Source: an uncultured Gemella sp. (GTDB taxonomy: Bacteria > Bacillota > Bacilli > Staphylococcales > Gemellaceae). Taken from it: a DNA stretch of 5,794 nt. Where the stretch lies: NCBI GenBank assembly GCA_927911745.1, contig CAKMQF010000131.1, forward strand, positions 1 through 5,794, in the 5' to 3' direction. The position numbers and the translations under genes were made by a program. Below, piece by piece: positions 1 to 5,527 of this stretch; the stretch's first letter is position 1; every line of letters begins with the position of its first letter. The notes beneath the pieces are model-generated. The model saw only the letters and a program-made list of their open reading frames with translations, did not search any database and was not told the DNA's origin.

Positions 1-14
1 ACTATAAAATAGGA

Positions 15-62
15 GTGACTCAAAAATCGTGATTTCGTAGAAATACGATTTTGTCGAGTCAC
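15..62. repeat. Inverted repeat A, long hairpin
   Basis: GTGACTC (15-21) pairs with GAGTCAC (56-62), AAAATCGT (23-30) with ACGATTTT (45-52), and ATTTC (32-36) with GAAAT (40-44) around a 3-base loop. That is 20 base pairs with only two small interruptions (22 against 53-55, and 31). On the minus strand it is followed by TCCTATTTTATAG, which is T-rich but not a proper U-tract. Confidence 0.85.
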
Positions 63-65
63 CCT

Positions 66-134
66 CGCAAAGTTATTAGATATCTAAAAAAGCTTTTATA
101 AAGCGAATTTAGATATCAAATAAAACCACTTGCG
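66..134. repeat. Inverted repeat B
   Basis: GATATCTAAA (79-88) is the exact reverse complement of TTTAGATATC (108-117). Inside, GCTTT (92-96) pairs with AAAGC (100-104) around TAT. Outside, CGCAA (66-70) can pair with TTGCG (130-134). The inner arms are certain; the outer five pairs are possible but compete with repeat C. Confidence 0.8.
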
Positions 135-196
135 TTTGTACGTTAGAATTTTTAGTGCCAAAGACACTTAAAATTCTTACGTATAACGTATGCAAG
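129..196. repeat. Inverted repeat C
   Basis: The 19-base arms at 139-157 and 165-183 (TACGT, AGAATTTT and AGTG blocks against CACT, AAAATTCT and ACGTA) are complementary at 17 of 19 positions, with two T-T mismatches and a 7-base loop. CTTGC (129-133) and GCAAG (192-196) can close it from outside. The 129-134 segment is shared with the outer stem of repeat B, so both cannot form together. Confidence 0.85.
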
Positions 197-243
197 GACA
201 CACCAAGAAGTGAGTCATAAGACGAAACTGATTGGATTGTGTC
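197..243. repeat. Inverted repeat D
   Basis: GACACA (197-202) pairs with TGTGTC (238-243) and CCAA (203-206) with TTGG (232-235), leaving AT (236-237) bulged. The large loop can add GTC/GAC (214-216 with 221-223). It directly abuts repeat C and is less stable than A or C. Confidence 0.65.
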
Positions 244-323
244 TACTGCTGAGGCTATGAGTTCTCATATATACTTTGTTAAAATTTGGGCCTTTTAGTT
301 CAACCCCATTATTTTGTTAGATA

Positions 324-2081
324 CTATTTAGTTTTTTTTCTTCTTAGTACATATACTAAACAAATTAATGCAAATCCTACAAAAGTTGTAGGTAAAGCTA
401 ATGTTCCTGTTTTAGCTAATAGAGAATTTGATTTACCAACAGTCCCAAGATTTACTTGAGAATCGTTCGCCACCATTCCTTGATCTTTAGCTACATCTGC
501 TAAACCAACACTTGTTTTATCTTTATCCTTATCTTTCTTAAATACATCACCAAGTAATGTTGATAATTTAGATTTTCCTTTACTTACTTTTTCTGATGCT
601 TTTTTAAGAGTTTCTAATGCATTGTTTACTTCATCTTGTTTTGCATTTGCATTAGATAGTACTAAATTAGCCACTTTAAGAGCTTCTTTATATTCTTTCT
701 TAGATACTTCATCTGTATCTTTAAAGCTATCTTGTGATGTTAAGTCTCCATTTTTCTCAACCTCAGACGCAAGCTCTTTTTTATCTACACTTGGTGCTTC
801 TGCTTTTGGTTTTTCTACTTTGCCAGTAAATTCTTTAGGCGCTTCTGCTTTCTCTGGCTCTACCACTGCTCCGGCTTGTACTCCTGTGTACTCTTCAGGA
901 CCTTCCACTTTCTCTGGTTCTACTACTGCTCCGGCTTGTACTCCTGTGTATTCTTTAGGTGCATCAACTTGCTCAGGTTCACCTTTTGCCTCTTTTGGTT
1001 TAACACCAGTAAGTTTAGATATAGCAGCATTTAACTCCTCAACAGCTTTATTTACTTCTTCTTGTGTTGCATGTTCATCTTCTAACAGTTGTTTAGCTTT
1101 ATTAATTGCTTTGTTGTATGCTTCTTTAGCATCTAATGAAGCATATTCATATTTATCACTATCAGTTGTAACTTTGAAATTATCAGAAGCTAATTTTAAT
1201 TGACTCTTATCTACCTTAACCTCTTCTTTAGGTGCGTTTTTCTCTACAAGAGCCACAAAATTACTAAATCCATCTACTGTGAAGACAAATTTACCGTCAA
1301 CTACTTCACCGTTTACTGGCTCAATTGTTCCATCTTTTTTCTCATGACCAAATTTCGCTGGCATTTTATCTAATGATAGAGTAACTTTTCTAGTTCCATC
1401 AACTTCTACAACTTTATTATTTCTATCTTCTAAATGGATATCATAAAATACAACATCATATTTAGTTAAATCAATCTTACTGTCAGTTAACTGTTTAAGT
1501 ATTTTTTCTTGACTAGTTTTTTCAACATCTCCAACTACAAGTTTATAATCATTATAAAGTTTAGCTTCTCCAAACTCAACAGTTGCTGGAGTAGTTGCAC
1601 CTTCTACAGTTGTAACACTAGCTACTTTTTGAGCTACACTCAATTGAAGTTCTTTTGTATTACGTCCGTTACCTACTACAAGTTCAAAGTTATTTTCAGA
1701 AGATCTATATCCTTCAGGTAATACAACTTCAACAGTATATTTACCATTGTTTAATCGTTTTTGGAATTCTTTTTCACTATATAAACTTCTTGATAATTCA
1801 GTTTTTTCACCTTGTTCATTTGTAACAAATACTTTTGCTCCAGCAGGTATAACTTTATCAAATTTAATTATTGTCGTATTTCTCTTTTGCTCTTCAAATG
1901 TAAATTCTACCGTCTTAGTTGAATCATCTTTAGTAATCTCAAAAGCTACTTCTTTAGGACTAGTTAATTTAAGAGCTTCATCAGTTAAAACTACTTGCAC
2001 AGTATATTTACCATATGGCAGAGCTGTTAGGTTCTTACCATTTTTCGTGAAGTCTTCTCCTACTAACTCACCTTTTTCATT
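324..2081 (-). CDS. Protease segment 4: C-terminal stalk with FIVAR domains, 20-aa repeats and LAKTG anchor
   Basis: The frame resumes as NEKGELVGEDFTKNG at 2081 and runs to TAG at 324-326. The GTG at 1998-2000 could be called a start but sits inside the repeat unit YGKYTVQVVL and has no RBS. Two beta-rich units share GKYTVxVVL (near 2006-1980 and 1743-1717). A domain ending in KFVFTVDGFSNFVALVE (about 1240-1285) is typical of Gram-positive surface proteins. Next come a FIVAR domain (1005-1214), two and a half 20-residue repeats (822-968), a second FIVAR (579-788), a charged KDKDKDK linker and the sorting signal: LAKTG (405-419), about 20 hydrophobic residues and RRKKTK. FIVAR modules are three-helix units found in wall-anchored proteins. 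Here they likely lift the enzyme off the cell surface, which is inference. Alone, without a signal peptide, this fragment would not be displayed. Confidence 0.88.
   Translation of the reverse strand, partial: NEKGELVGEDFTKNGKNLTALPYGKYTVQVVLTDEALKLTSPKEVAFEITKDDSTKTVEFTFEEQKRNTTIIKFDKVIPAGAKVFVTNEQGEKTELSRSLYSEKEFQKRLNNGKYTVEVVLPEGYRSSENNFELVVGNGRNTKELQLSVAQKVASVTTVEGATTPATVEFGEAKLYNDYKLVVGDVEKTSQEKILKQLTDSKIDLTKYDVVFYDIHLEDRNNKVVEVDGTRKVTLSLDKMPAKFGHEKKDGTIEPVNGEVVDGKFVFTVDGFSNFVALVEKNAPKEEVKVDKSQLKLASDNFKVTTDSDKYEYASLDAKEAYNKAINKAKQLLEDEHATQEEVNKAVEELNAAISKLTGVKPKEAKGEPEQVDAPKEYTGVQAGAVVEPEKVEGPEEYTGVQAGAVVEPEKAEAPKEFTGKVEKPKAEAPSVDKKELASEVEKNGDLTSQDSFKDTDEVSKKEYKEALKVANLVLSNANAKQDEVNNALETLKKASEKVSKGKSKLSTLLGDVFKKDKDKDKTSVGLADVAKDQGMVANDSQVNLGTVGKSNSLLAKTGTLALPTTFVGFALICLVYVLRRKKTK
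327..419 (-). other. Sortase sorting signal with variant LAKTG motif
   Basis: LAKTG is at 405-419, followed by a hydrophobic stretch (LPTTFVGFALICLVYVL) and the basic tail RRKKTK just before the stop. Sortase would be expected to cut between Thr and Gly and join the protein to peptidoglycan. The second position is Ala (GCT at 414-416) instead of the usual Pro. Confidence 0.88.
579..788 (-). other. FIVAR domain, membrane-proximal copy
   Basis: About 70 residues from VDKKELASEVEKNG to LKKASEKV, rich in Lys, Glu and Ala and predicted helical. It shows the FIVAR pattern: an initial VDKxxL, then a heptad-like helix (YKEALKVANLVLSNANA) and a final helix starting KQDEVNNALETL. It follows the 20-residue repeats and is the last folded unit before the wall-spanning linker. 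Confidence 0.75.
822..968 (-). repeat. 60-bp tandem repeats encoding a 20-residue EYTGVQAGAVVEPEK unit
   Basis: Two complete 60-bp units (909-968 and 849-908) are followed by a 27-bp partial third (822-848). At protein level the units are VDAPKEYTGVQAGAVVEPEK and VEGPEEYTGVQAGAVVEPEK (17 of 20 identical), then AEAPKEFTG. By eye 52 of 60 bases match, including an unbroken 26-base stretch. Similar EYTGVQAGAVVEPE repeats occur in large wall-anchored proteins of streptococci and Gemella, from my knowledge of such proteins. They join the two FIVAR domains. The high identity allows copy number to change by slippage or recombination. Confidence 0.9.
1005..1214 (-). other. FIVAR domain, membrane-distal copy
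   Basis: About 70 residues beginning VDKSQLKLASDNF and ending AISKLTG. The central helix is AKEAYNKAINKAKQLLED and the last helix QEEVNKAVEELNAAISKL, a classic FIVAR pattern. It is related to but clearly diverged from the copy at 579-788, so this is an old duplication or a shuffled module rather than a recent one. Confidence 0.8.
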
Positions 2082-2871
2082 TTTTTATAGCATATCTTAC
2101 GTTAGTAGAATAATCTCCTGTTCCATCTTTAGCTGTAGTTTTAACTTCTACAGTACCTTTTTCAGTATTTTGAACTTTTGAAATTCCAACACTATCTTTA
2201 TTTCCTGCAAAGTCACCTACTTCATAAGTAAATTTATCAAGAGATACTTTTTCTGGAAGAGTAAATGTACCGTCTATATTTGGTTCAACAACAACTTCAC
2301 TTTCTACTGTTTTTCCATCTTTACCTTTTTTAGTAACTTTATAACTTAATTTCTTATAAAGTACTCCACTTCCGTTTTCTTTAACTGCATACGGTTTAAA
2401 TGTTCTAGTTTTTTCGTCATAAACTCCACCTGTACCAACAATTTGCGGTGCAACTCTATCAAGTGTAACGTTAAATGCTGTTTCTTGCATCTTAGCACCT
2501 GTTGCAACAGGACTATAACTAACTACATATTGATATTCACCATCTGGTAATGGATTCCCATTTTTATCTTGTCCCTTCCAGTTTGTTTCAGTAACTAACA
2601 CGGCTTTTTTATTAGTAGACTTGTTATGGAAGAAGTTCTTTTTACCAGAAACGTTACCATTTTCATATAATGGATTTTTACGCTCAACATCGTCTTTGGC
2701 ATAAACTGATAATTTAAGATTCTCATAGTTTCTTAAGAATGTTGCTTTAAATCCAACCTCATCATGTTGTCTATCACCATTTGGAGAAAATGCTAATTTA
2801 CCAAAATAATTAGATTTAGTCTTAGGATCATTGTACTCTCCTAAAACTTTAATGTTCTTTTCTTCACCATT
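2077..2871 (-). CDS. Protease segment 3: second and third Fn3/FlgD-like domains
   Basis: The frame is open from 2871 to a TGA at 2077-2079. It continues segment 2 after VTVDV with NGEEKNIKVLGEYNDPK. It has no ATG or RBS; a GTG at 2599-2601 is the first usable start but lies inside a conserved domain. The sequence includes FSPNGDRQHDEVGFKATFL and, further on, NWKGQDKNGNPLPDGEY and YSPVATGAKMQETAF. These closely follow the arrangement in C5a peptidases: FSPDGNG...ATFLRN, then WSGLDKDGK...DGFYTYRLRYTPVAEGA. That is a FlgD-type Ig fold that packs against the catalytic domain. A further beta-rich domain follows from about 2425 (DEKTRTFKPYAVKENGSG) and contains a VGDFAGN motif. The reading stops at YAIKK-TGA because of one extra A at 2080-2086. 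It would not be translated on its own. Confidence 0.85.
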   Translation of the reverse strand, partial: NGEEKNIKVLGEYNDPKTKSNYFGKLAFSPNGDRQHDEVGFKATFLRNYENLKLSVYAKDDVERKNPLYENGNVSGKKNFFHNKSTNKKAVLVTETNWKGQDKNGNPLPDGEYQYVVSYSPVATGAKMQETAFNVTLDRVAPQIVGTGGVYDEKTRTFKPYAVKENGSGVLYKKLSYKVTKKGKDGKTVESEVVVEPNIDGTFTLPEKVSLDKFTYEVGDFAGNKDSVGISKVQNTEKGTVEVKTTAKDGTGDYSTNVRYAIKK

Positions 2872-5015
2872 ACATCAACAGTAACTAATGAAGTAAAGTT
2901 ATTTTTATCATCACGCTCTGTTGTATTAGGTTTATAGTAATAGAATGGTTTTTCGTTCCCTTTAAATTCATATATTGGTTTTTCAACTACTGGAAGATTT
3001 TGGAACTCTCCTTTAAAACCAACATATGGAATTCCAGCAACTGCTGTATTCGTGTCTTTAGGATCAAAGAATCTTACAAATCCTTCAAGATAATAACCAT
3101 TAGGCATTTGTCCTTCTAATTCATTTCTAAATTGTGTAGCATCAACAGTAATCGTAACAGATTTTTCACCTTTAGCAGGAACTACTACAGTCTCTCCTCC
3201 ATTACTTTCTGATAATTGTCTTGGTTTTAGTGTTATTTGTCCATTTTCTACACCATCAGTATTTAAATAAGACTTGTAAACAAGTTCTTTAGGTTGATCT
3301 GATAAGTTATGTAATACTACATTAAACTTAAATGTATCTTGGACATTACCTAAAGAGATACTTCCATAATCATTGTCACCAGTCACATATAAATCACCAA
3401 ATGCTGCTTTAGAGACATCAATAACTCCAGCTCCTTGTTGTCTAGGTGACGTAAATGCTTTTGTTTCATTATTATAGTTTGGAACAGCAGTACTCATTAA
3501 TAGGTGTTTTATTAATTTCTGTAATTCTTCACCTTGAAGGTCAGGATATCTTTCCTGGAATACTTGTTTCATTAGTGATACAGCTCCTGCTACGTGGGGT
3601 GAAGCCATACTTGTACCACTATCTAATCCATACGTTCCATTATTGAATGATGAATAAACATCACCACCAGGTGCCGTAACATCAGGCTTGAATAGTCCGT
3701 CTCCAGTCACTCCCCAACTTGTAAAATCAGCAAGTTGATTCGCTTGTGGATGAGGTCTCTTACTGAAATGTCCAGTAAATTTTAATTTATAATAATCTGG
3801 ATAAGTTGCTAATAAATTACCGAATTTATATCCAACGAACACTACAGGGAAGTCACTATCGTAATTATTTAATGCAACGTTAAGTAACTCTTCTCCACCT
3901 TCTTTAGTATTATACAAAACAGCACCAGCAGCTCCTGCTTTTTTTGCAGCTGCTACTTTATCCGCAAAAGTATTTCCACCTCCACGCATCATTACTGCAA
4001 TTTTACCTTTTACATCTTGGTTTTTAAAATCATTTTCTAAACCATAGCCAGCATTAAAGTATGAGTACTCAGTTTTCGGATTAAATCTTTTAGCAAATGG
4101 TCTGATTGTAGCTTCACCATTATCCCATTCTTCATTTCCTTCTAATCCAACAACAGTCATTACTTCAGTATTCATGACACTATTGTTTATAGCCGCTACA
4201 GCTATTGAATCAGGAGTTACAGATGGTGTTCCGATTAATCCGTAGTCTGGATTAGATGCATTTGGTTTACTTTGTCCATTACCAAATACATTATCATTCC
4301 CCGCAGCAACTACAACATTTACCCCAGCTTTTTTAGCTAGTGCGATTGCATCGATAGTACCCTGTCCAACTTCTGTTACTGCTCCTGCAGTAGCACCTAG
4401 ACTCATATTAATAGAGTCAGCACCTAATTTAACAGCATCTTCTATAGCTTTTACATATAAAAATGTACTAGTTTTCGCTCCACCTTGTTTATCCGAGAAA
4501 ACTCGCATAAAGATTAATTGTGATTCTGGAGCAACACCTGCTACATACTCATTATTCGGTGCTTTTTTCGTTGGATTACCAACTGAAGTTCCGACAACGT
4601 GCATACCGTGTGATTTATCTTTTTTCTCTTTTAAGTTATTATCCCAGTCGTAGTAGTTAAATGCATAAATCAGTTTATCACTATACCATTTTCCATAATC
4701 AATTCCAGCTTTTTCTCTTACAGATTCTAGTTCAGCTTTATTTTTATATTTAGCTTTACTAGCATCAGTTAGATGTAATATATCATGATTAGGATCTAAA
4801 CCTGAATCAATAACTGCTACTACTCTTCCTTGTCCTTTATACCCTTTATCCCAAAGACCTTGAACACCGATAATTCTATTACTATCGATAACTGTATTTT
4901 TTAAAGCAGTATCATCTTCATCGTTTTTAGTTGTAGTTTCAGGAACCTCATAGTCAACACTCACTTCAACACTGTTTACAAAATCCATAGCTTGAATTTT
5001 TTTTAGCATCAGCAT
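2841..5015 (-). CDS. Protease segment 2: S8 catalytic domain with PA insert and first Fn3-like domain
   Basis: This 724-codon segment holds the enzyme core. The catalytic Asp is in VAVIDSGLD (codon 4806-4808) and His in SHGMHVVGT (4608-4610). The oxyanion Asn is in VVVAAGND (4296-4298) and the nucleophile Ser in GTSMASPHVAG (3609-3611). HGMHV, rather than the commoner HGTHV, is also seen in lactocepins. Between Asn and Ser lies a protease-associated (PA) domain (about 3801-4115; core GKIAVMMRGGG and AAAKKAGAAGAVLYN). After the catalytic domain, about 3006-3385 matches the Fn3-like domain of streptococcal C5a peptidases (starts GSISLGNVQDTF). The ATG at 5015 has no Shine-Dalgarno sequence, so it is probably not a real start; coding enters from the A-tract at 4997-5004. 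True coding ends at VTVDV near 2872; the last nine residues (MVKKRTLKF) are out of frame. Without the signal peptide this part could not be exported. Confidence 0.9.
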   Translation of the reverse strand: MLMLKKIQAMDFVNSVEVSVDYEVPETTTKNDEDDTALKNTVIDSNRIIGVQGLWDKGYKGQGRVVAVIDSGLDPNHDILHLTDASKAKYKNKAELESVREKAGIDYGKWYSDKLIYAFNYYDWDNNLKEKKDKSHGMHVVGTSVGNPTKKAPNNEYVAGVAPESQLIFMRVFSDKQGGAKTSTFLYVKAIEDAVKLGADSINMSLGATAGAVTEVGQGTIDAIALAKKAGVNVVVAAGNDNVFGNGQSKPNASNPDYGLIGTPSVTPDSIAVAAINNSVMNTEVMTVVGLEGNEEWDNGEATIRPFAKRFNPKTEYSYFNAGYGLENDFKNQDVKGKIAVMMRGGGNTFADKVAAAKKAGAAGAVLYNTKEGGEELLNVALNNYDSDFPVVFVGYKFGNLLATYPDYYKLKFTGHFSKRPHPQANQLADFTSWGVTGDGLFKPDVTAPGGDVYSSFNNGTYGLDSGTSMASPHVAGAVSLMKQVFQERYPDLQGEELQKLIKHLLMSTAVPNYNNETKAFTSPRQQGAGVIDVSKAAFGDLYVTGDNDYGSISLGNVQDTFKFNVVLHNLSDQPKELVYKSYLNTDGVENGQITLKPRQLSESNGGETVVVPAKGEKSVTITVDATQFRNELEGQMPNGYYLEGFVRFFDPKDTNTAVAGIPYVGFKGEFQNLPVVEKPIYEFKGNEKPFYYYKPNTTERDDKNNFTSLVTVDVMVKKRTLKF

Positions 5016-5388
5016 AAGAAGTTTCTAGAGAAAATCCATTTAAAAGCGTATCATATTCAAATAATACTTTATAATCAATACCTTTATCTTTAATTTCTTT
5101 TAATGCTCTTTCACGAGGTTCTTTAGTACTTTTCTCACGTTCTTTTCTACCTTCTTCAGTTTTCAAAGAATTAGGATCAACTTTGTCCTCTTTTAAAGAA
5201 ACAATAATTTTAACTTTGTCCTCATCTTTAAAAGTATGTGCAGAAGCATTAGATACGGCTTCAGCCTTTCCATTCTCTTCAGCATATACCCAATTTTTCT
5301 GTAAATTATTAAAATCCATTACATGTAGATTCGTAAGTAGTAATGTAGCTGTTACGAACGATACAGCAGCTTTTTTTCTAAATTGCAT
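4966..5388 (-). CDS. Protease segment 1: signal peptide and inhibitor I9 propeptide (frameshifted at its 3' end)
   Basis: The ATG at 5388 is chosen because AAGGAG (5396-5401) lies 7 nt upstream and the protein begins with an export signal. This has a basic start (MQFRKK), a hydrophobic core about residues 7-23 and a likely cleavage after VYA at residue 36. Residues about 57-130 (from DKVKIIVSLKEDKV through YKVLFEYDTLLNGFSLETSY) look like a peptidase inhibitor I9 propeptide. In subtilases this domain chaperones folding and blocks the active site until removed. True coding ends at the A-tract at 4997-5004. After ADAKK the frame runs into an unrelated tail (NSSYGFCKQC) and stops, while the next segment resumes exactly with IQAMDFVNSVEVSVDYEVP, the expected end of the propeptide. 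Alone this fragment would be an exported propeptide without a protease. Confidence 0.85.
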   Translation of the reverse strand: MQFRKKAAVSFVTATLLLTNLHVMDFNNLQKNWVYAEENGKAEAVSNASAHTFKDEDKVKIIVSLKEDKVDPNSLKTEEGRKEREKSTKEPRERALKEIKDKGIDYKVLFEYDTLLNGFSLETSYADAKKNSSYGFCKQC

Positions 5389-5395
5389 TATTCCT

Positions 5396-5401
5396 CTCCT
5401 T
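5396..5401 (-). promoter_or_regulatory. Ribosome binding site of the protease
   Basis: AAGGAG on the minus strand, within AAAAAAGGAGAGGAATA, lies 7 nt from the ATG at 5388. It is a strong match to the Bacilli anti-Shine-Dalgarno sequence and fixes the start codon. None of the three internal candidate starts (5015, 2601, 2000) has a comparable site. Confidence 0.85.
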
Positions 5402-5430
5402 TTTTAAGTTTATTTTAATTACATTTCTCT

Positions 5431-5459
5431 ATTTAAACATATATTATCTGTAAAATCAA
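5431..5459 (-). promoter_or_regulatory. Candidate sigma-A promoter of the protease
   Basis: On the minus strand TTGATT (5454-5459) is separated by 17 bases from TTAAAT (5431-5436), which is preceded by TGT, an extended -10 element. The leader would be about 35 nt. The -10 matches TATAAT at only four of six positions, and this AT-rich stretch offers other options (GATAAT near 5444-5449, TATAAT near 5475-5481 on the minus strand), so the exact site is uncertain. No operator was recognised. Confidence 0.35.
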
Positions 5460-5493
5460 TAGATTTTTCTGTTTAATTATAAAAAAATAAAGA

Positions 5494-5518
5494 AAAAAAC
5501 CTATTTCCTAAGTTTCTT
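5494..5518 (-). terminator. Weak Rho-independent terminator candidate after the VOC gene
   Basis: On the minus strand AAGAAACTTA (5509-5518) can pair with TAGGTTTTTT (5494-5503) around the loop GGAAA, with two G-T pairs. A T-rich tract follows (TTTTTTTC, then TTTATTTTTTT). It lies 10 nt past the expected VOC stop, where a terminator is expected. The stem is poor in G+C, so efficiency is doubtful. Confidence 0.4.
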
Positions 5519-5527
5519 CTTTTATTT

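Larger units (their letters stand above)
1..323. other. Gene-free region downstream of the protease, filled with palindromes
   Basis: I find no coding region, tRNA or rRNA signature here. Positions 15-243 are four consecutive imperfect inverted repeats, listed separately. Positions 244-323, next to the protease stop, hold only a short palindrome (TATGAGTTCTCATA at 256-269) and a patch GGGCC at 288-292. No convincing hairpin-plus-U-tract terminator follows the protease stop in its own direction. The region could be a structured RNA, an end of a mobile element or a repeat family; the sequence alone does not decide. Confidence 0.6.
324..5388 (-). pseudogene. Cell-wall-anchored S8 subtilisin-like serine protease (C5a peptidase/lactocepin type), split by three frameshifts
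   Basis: This is one gene, now read in four open segments. The frame changes near 5000, 2871 and 2083, and undoing one base at each site gives a continuous protein of about 1,687 residues. Domain order in repaired numbering: signal peptide 1-36, I9 propeptide about 57-141, S8 catalytic domain about 180-660 with an inserted PA domain about 425-529, Fn3-like domains about 669-1100, GKYTV-type repeats about 1125-1250, FIVAR 1392-1461, 20-residue repeats 1469-1517, FIVAR 1534-1603, LAKTG 1657-1661, membrane segment and RRKKTK tail. The triad Asp194, His260, Ser593 and oxyanion Asn364 are all present, spaced much as in streptococcal ScpA. The family cleaves extracellular proteins such as complement C5a or casein; the substrate here is unknown. 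It is longer than ScpA (about 1,170 residues), mainly because of the C-terminal stalk. As written no full-length product is possible. Sequencing error, phase variation and true decay are not distinguishable here. Family call is very secure. Confidence 0.93.

Noticed and set aside
66..196. A CRISPR array or integron attC sites in the palindrome region
   Set aside because: There are no regularly spaced direct repeats, and the attC core motifs (RYYYAAC / GTTRRRY in the required layout) are not evident.
281..300. Rho-independent terminator of the protease at the GGGCC patch
   Set aside because: The apparent palindrome does not form a continuous G+C-rich stem and has no U-tract in the minus direction.
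622..1203. A 193-codon open frame on the plus strand
   Set aside because: It lies antisense to the FIVAR/repeat region, has a Ser/Thr/Ala/Leu-rich composition that mirrors the Lys/Glu/Ala-rich true frame, and lacks an RBS. It is a shadow of the protease.
1747..2181. A 144-codon plus-strand frame over the segment 3/4 junction
   Set aside because: It is antisense to conserved protease domains, Ser/Phe-rich and without an RBS; a shadow frame.
2077..2601. Segments 3 and 4 as separate genes starting at GTG 2601 and GTG 2000
   Set aside because: Both starts fall within conserved domains, neither has a Shine-Dalgarno site, and both frames stay open and homologous upstream of the GTG.
5183..5407. 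Plus-strand frame over the protease start
   Set aside because: It is antisense to the signal peptide and propeptide; its hydrophobic residues come from complementary codons. No RBS or promoter supports it.
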